A DNA stretch of 22,969 nucleotides from Pleurotus ostreatus/Saccharomyces cerevisiae fusant (Eukaryota; Opisthokonta): the NCBI GenBank assembly GCA_024196135.1, contig JAMQCK010000438.1, positions 1-22,969 on the forward strand. Direction: 5' to 3'. The position numbers and the translations under genes are program-made. Within the stretch, counting starts at the first letter, position 1. Every line of letters begins with the position of its first letter. The notes beneath the pieces are model-generated. The model did not search any database. It had not been told where the DNA came from and worked only from the letters and a program-made list of their open reading frames with translations. This document shows, one piece after another, positions 21,641 to 22,969 of this stretch.

Positions 21641-22298
21641 GGGAGCCTGCCAGTGGATGATGGCCGCGAGATTGGCTGCCCGGTCGTCGCATGGCATCAA
21701 GGAAACACAGCCAAGTGCGTGTAGGGCGACGTGGACGGTCGGCGGTGTATATAACTGAGCTTCTGCTGTAGATGACGTGCATGCTGCAGGCAGCGTGGAC
21801 TTGCCGCGTTGCTTTGTTGTGGAAGGAAACAGGCGCCCAGACCCAACTCACCCATTTCGATGGCAGGCAGCGAACGGGAAGAGCACGATGAACATCAGTG
21901 TTCATCATTGTCAAGGTTGCAGACAATCCACTGCTCGCGGCAGATAGCGAGCACATACTGAAGAGAACGCTGACGGAGTGGTTGATGGAGAAGACGCGAT
22001 CACCTGAGTGGGCGAGACGCGGTCCAAATATTGCCAAACAGTACTTTGTTCTCGGAACCATTGTATTTTGCCTGAGTCGAAATCCCGCAGATTGTACAGT
22101 TGACAACTTCATTTGTTCTCCTAAGAACTTCCTAAAACCCAGAGTCGCAAGTATTCTACCGTCGTGAAGGTCGTGAGCGGGTATCGTAGTAAGTATCAAT
22201 AATCATACAGTACATTTGGTTGTTTCGGCAGGAGCAGAGCGGGAGAGGGGTATGAGCTACAGAGGGCGGCGCGCGCATAGTGGGATAAATAAATTAGT

Positions 22299-22361
22299 GG
22301 GGGAGAGGGGGGGACTGGATAGCGAGTGGGCCTCGAGGGAAATGAGATGGGGGGATGGGGG
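22299..22361 (+). other. G-run cluster with quadruplex potential
   Basis: Six runs of three or more G (5, 7, 3, 3, 6 and 5 bases) lie within 63 bp on the plus strand. The stretch is just downstream of the DUF6699 stop codon, so its transcript would carry the C-rich complement. Confidence 0.5.
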
Positions 22362-22437
22362 ATAGCGAAGGAGGCCCAGAAATACAGGAAAATGGTGGTA
22401 GGTAGCGAGTCCGTGTCTCGGTGCGCGTCGCCGTCGT

Positions 22438-22969
22438 TCAGTGGCCCATATGGAATGCCCAGACTCCGTTCTGCTGCGTCGCCGTCATGCCCATGAAGAT
22501 CGTGTAGCCCTCGAGCCAGTCGATCCGCCGGACGTACGAGTCTTCGTGTCGCCGCCAGCGCGCCTTCCACGCCTCCGTGATCTTCACCCGCCGCGCGGGG
22601 GTCTCGCGCTGGAGCTCCGCCTCCTCCACGGGCTTGATCAGCGCCTCCGCGAGCGCGACGACGATGTCGCCAATGGTTACGGGCGCGTTGGGCCTCGTCG
22701 ATCGCGGCGTGACGACGATTCGCCATGGCAGCTGGTGATGGACCAGCGTCAGCCGCGACACGGCCGGGTACGTCGCGGGCATGGTAGAGATCTCTGGGCC
22801 CATGCGCTGCAGCGCGTCCGCGGGGGCGTGCGCGACGTTGAAGTAGATGGATGGGGTGAGGGAGTAGCACAGGTTGGGGTTCGGTGCTACGTACTCCTCA
22901 GCGAGCTCGGGCTCGATGGGAGGTAGGGGTGAGTTGCCGTAGGGGGAGAGCTTGTGGGGGAGCGACGGG
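22438..22969 (-). CDS. DUF6699 domain protein, 5' part outside the window
   Basis: The frame is open from the right edge to the TGA at 22438, giving the last 176 residues. DUF6699 is a domain of unknown function found mainly in agaricomycetes. The visible protein fits it: a Pro-rich lead-in (LSPYGNSPLPPIEPE), NPNLCYSLTPSIYFNVAHAP, then YPAVSRLTLVHHQLPWRIVV with the family's PW pair, VTIGDIVVALAEALIKPVEE, a basic stretch, and the C-terminal RRIDWLEGYTIFMGMT. No intron is needed in this part. The domain looks complete; only the variable N-terminal part is missing. No function is known and no catalytic motif is evident. Confidence 0.85.
   Translation of the reverse strand, partial: PSLPHKLSPYGNSPLPPIEPELAEEYVAPNPNLCYSLTPSIYFNVAHAPADALQRMGPEISTMPATYPAVSRLTLVHHQLPWRIVVTPRSTRPNAPVTIGDIVVALAEALIKPVEEAELQRETPARRVKITEAWKARWRRHEDSYVRRIDWLEGYTIFMGMTATQQNGVWAFHMGH

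Larger units (their letters stand above)
20909..22437. other. Gene-poor interval between the MITE-like element and the DUF6699 gene
   Basis: About 1.5 kb without a supported gene. It contains a 20-bp direct repeat pair, a 21-bp minisatellite and a G-rich tract near its right end, listed separately. A minus-strand frame of 199 codons (21600-22199) crosses the minisatellite and resembles no family, so I treat it as chance or a decayed sequence. Confidence 0.45.

Noticed and set aside
21600..22199. 199-codon minus-strand frame
   Set aside because: It runs through the minisatellite and has no recognisable domain.

Overview
This window is nuclear DNA of a filamentous basidiomycete, most likely an Agaricomycete (polypore-like). 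The signs are GC-rich coding sequence, genes broken by many GT-AG introns of about 48-68 nt, tightly packed genes on both strands, and typical agaricomycete families (an F-box protein, a DUF6699 protein, a BCS1-like ATPase, an Old Yellow Enzyme). The species cannot be named from sequence alone. Exon boundaries were read by hand from splice sites, reading frame and family continuity. They are models, not transcript-supported.

Left block (1-5084): VPS8, the CORVET tethering subunit, fills the minus strand in five exons (1552 aa in this model). A possible exon of another minus-strand gene touches the left edge.

Middle block (5772-11382 and 14592-15991): four paralogous seven-helix membrane proteins, called A, B, C and D here. 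A, B and C are in tandem on the plus strand; D is inverted. All four share an eight-exon structure with the same intron phases (1,2,0,1,2,0,0), three exons of identical size (43, 103 and 112 nt), a C-terminal LSTQVS-type motif and a TATA box 58-62 nt before the ATG. I do not recognise a named family. Between C and D lie two divergent genes, a BCS1-like AAA ATPase (minus) and an EMI1/DUF3128 twin-CX9C protein (plus), which share a 185-bp promoter region.

Right block (17043-22969): an Old Yellow Enzyme family reductase in five exons, with His where yeast OYE1 has its proton-donor Tyr196; an intronless F-box-like gene; then about 2.3 kb with no convincing gene. That gap holds palindromes, a 412-bp element with 27-bp perfect inverted ends (MITE-like), short direct repeats and a 21-bp minisatellite. 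The window ends inside a DUF6699 gene on the minus strand.

There is no sign of a biosynthetic cluster or operon; the genes have unrelated housekeeping or orphan roles. The most distinctive content is the local expansion of the orphan membrane-protein family and its conserved architecture.
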